From positions 1 to 15,220 of the forward strand of contig DAIUAL010000070.1 in NCBI GenBank assembly GCA_036847245.1: a DNA stretch of 15,220 bases. The letters are read 5' to 3'. The notes under the pieces are model-generated. The model ran no database searches. It was not told where the DNA came from and was given only the letters and a program-made list of their open reading frames with translations. Origin of the DNA: UBA4661 sp002405405 (GTDB lineage Bacteria; Bacteroidota; Ignavibacteria; Kapaibacteriales; UBA4661). Within the stretch, counting starts at the first letter, position 1. Each line of letters begins with the position of its first letter. The translations under genes and the position numbers were made by a program. Positions 15,066-15,220 of this stretch are shown piece after piece.

Positions 15066-15220
15066 CTATTTCAAAAAATGCTCCACAGCTTTCGACAAAG
15101 CAAGGATTGTGCCCGTACCACCAAGTATTTTCCATACTAAAGCATTTTGTGCGTTTTGCATGTCGAAGATGCGAGATTCGAGTTTTTCAAATCGAGCATC
15201 TACCTTATCAAATCGAGCAT
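15066..15220 (-). CDS. C-terminal part of a small coiled-coil protein with a C-terminal membrane segment (truncated by window edge)
   Basis: The frame is open from the right edge to the TAG at 15066, giving the last 50 residues. It starts with heptad-like repeats, ARFDKVDARFEKLESRI, predicted as coiled coil. A hydrophobic stretch follows (WKILGGTGTILALSKAV) and the end is EHFLK. This layout, a repeated D-A-R-F-(D/E)-K coil before one membrane helix, is seen in many small phage and island proteins, such as the XhlA-like group, and in DUF1640-type proteins. I cannot assign a function. It converges with the integrase and shares its terminator, so it probably belongs to the same integrated element. 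The coding sequence contains a 21-base direct repeat at 15187-15220. Confidence 0.6.
   Translation of the reverse strand, partial: ARFDKVDARFEKLESRIFDMQNAQNALVWKILGGTGTILALSKAVEHFLK
15187..15220. repeat. 21-base period repeat encoding coiled-coil heptads
   Basis: TCAAATCGAGCAT occurs at 15187-15199 and again at 15208-15220, exactly 21 bases (seven codons) apart. It encodes the D-A-R-F heptads of the truncated minus-strand gene and may continue past the window edge. Confidence 0.7.

Noticed and set aside
15181..15220. The repeat at the right edge as the start of a CRISPR array
   Set aside because: The repeat unit is 13 bases with an 8-base spacer, lies in a coding frame, and its 21-base period equals seven codons, so it is explained by coiled-coil heptads.

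Overview
The window looks like a chromosomal segment of a Bacteroidota/Chlorobiota-type (FCB group) bacterium. Four observations point that way. uppS is directly followed by bamA. There is a serine-palmitoyltransferase-like enzyme. Almost all genes lack a Shine-Dalgarno sequence. A TAnnTTTG-type -7 promoter octamer (exactly TATTTTTG) lies upstream of three minus-strand genes. The integrase at the right end also has the arm-binding domain typical of Bacteroidota mobile elements. The lineage is an inference; no rRNA or other marker of species is present.

Layout. 1-365 (minus): the N-terminal part of bamA, running off the left edge. 519-1388 (minus): uppS, in the same direction. 1669-2868 (plus): a PLP-dependent alpha-oxoamine synthase, probably serine palmitoyltransferase, followed by a GC-rich hairpin. 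2965-3915 (plus): a PrsW-family membrane protease. 3933-4880 (minus): an EamA/DMT transporter. 5040-6041 (minus): a zinc-less medium-chain dehydrogenase/quinone oxidoreductase. 6101-6133: a strong intrinsic terminator for the minus-strand gene upstream of it. 6168-7682 (minus): ribosomal protein S1 with an Arg/Gly-rich tail. 7867-10551 (plus): mutS. Then a minus-strand run, transcribed in the order ABC exporter (11833-13611), cutA (11470-11808), hisG (10569-11438), with gaps of 24-31 bases that suggest one transcript.

From about 13.6 kb rightward the character changes. A tyrosine recombinase (13892-15001, plus) has a clean bidirectional terminator behind it. Next comes the C-terminal end of a small minus-strand coiled-coil/membrane protein (15066-15220), cut by the right edge. 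The integrase uses AUA and AGA codons far more than the housekeeping genes, so the left border of an integrated element probably lies between about 13.61 and 13.89 kb. Its cargo is outside the window.

Functionally the core part is envelope biogenesis (undecaprenyl-diphosphate synthesis, outer-membrane protein assembly, sphingolipid-type lipid synthesis, membrane proteolysis, ABC export) mixed with housekeeping (translation, mismatch repair, histidine synthesis). No complete novel system is visible. The best leads are a perfect 24-bp palindrome inside the mutS coding sequence, the shared promoter octamer, and the truncated mobile element at the right edge. No gene-free stretch exceeds about 300 bases; the two longest (1389-1668 and 13612-13891) hold the promoter and operator candidates listed.
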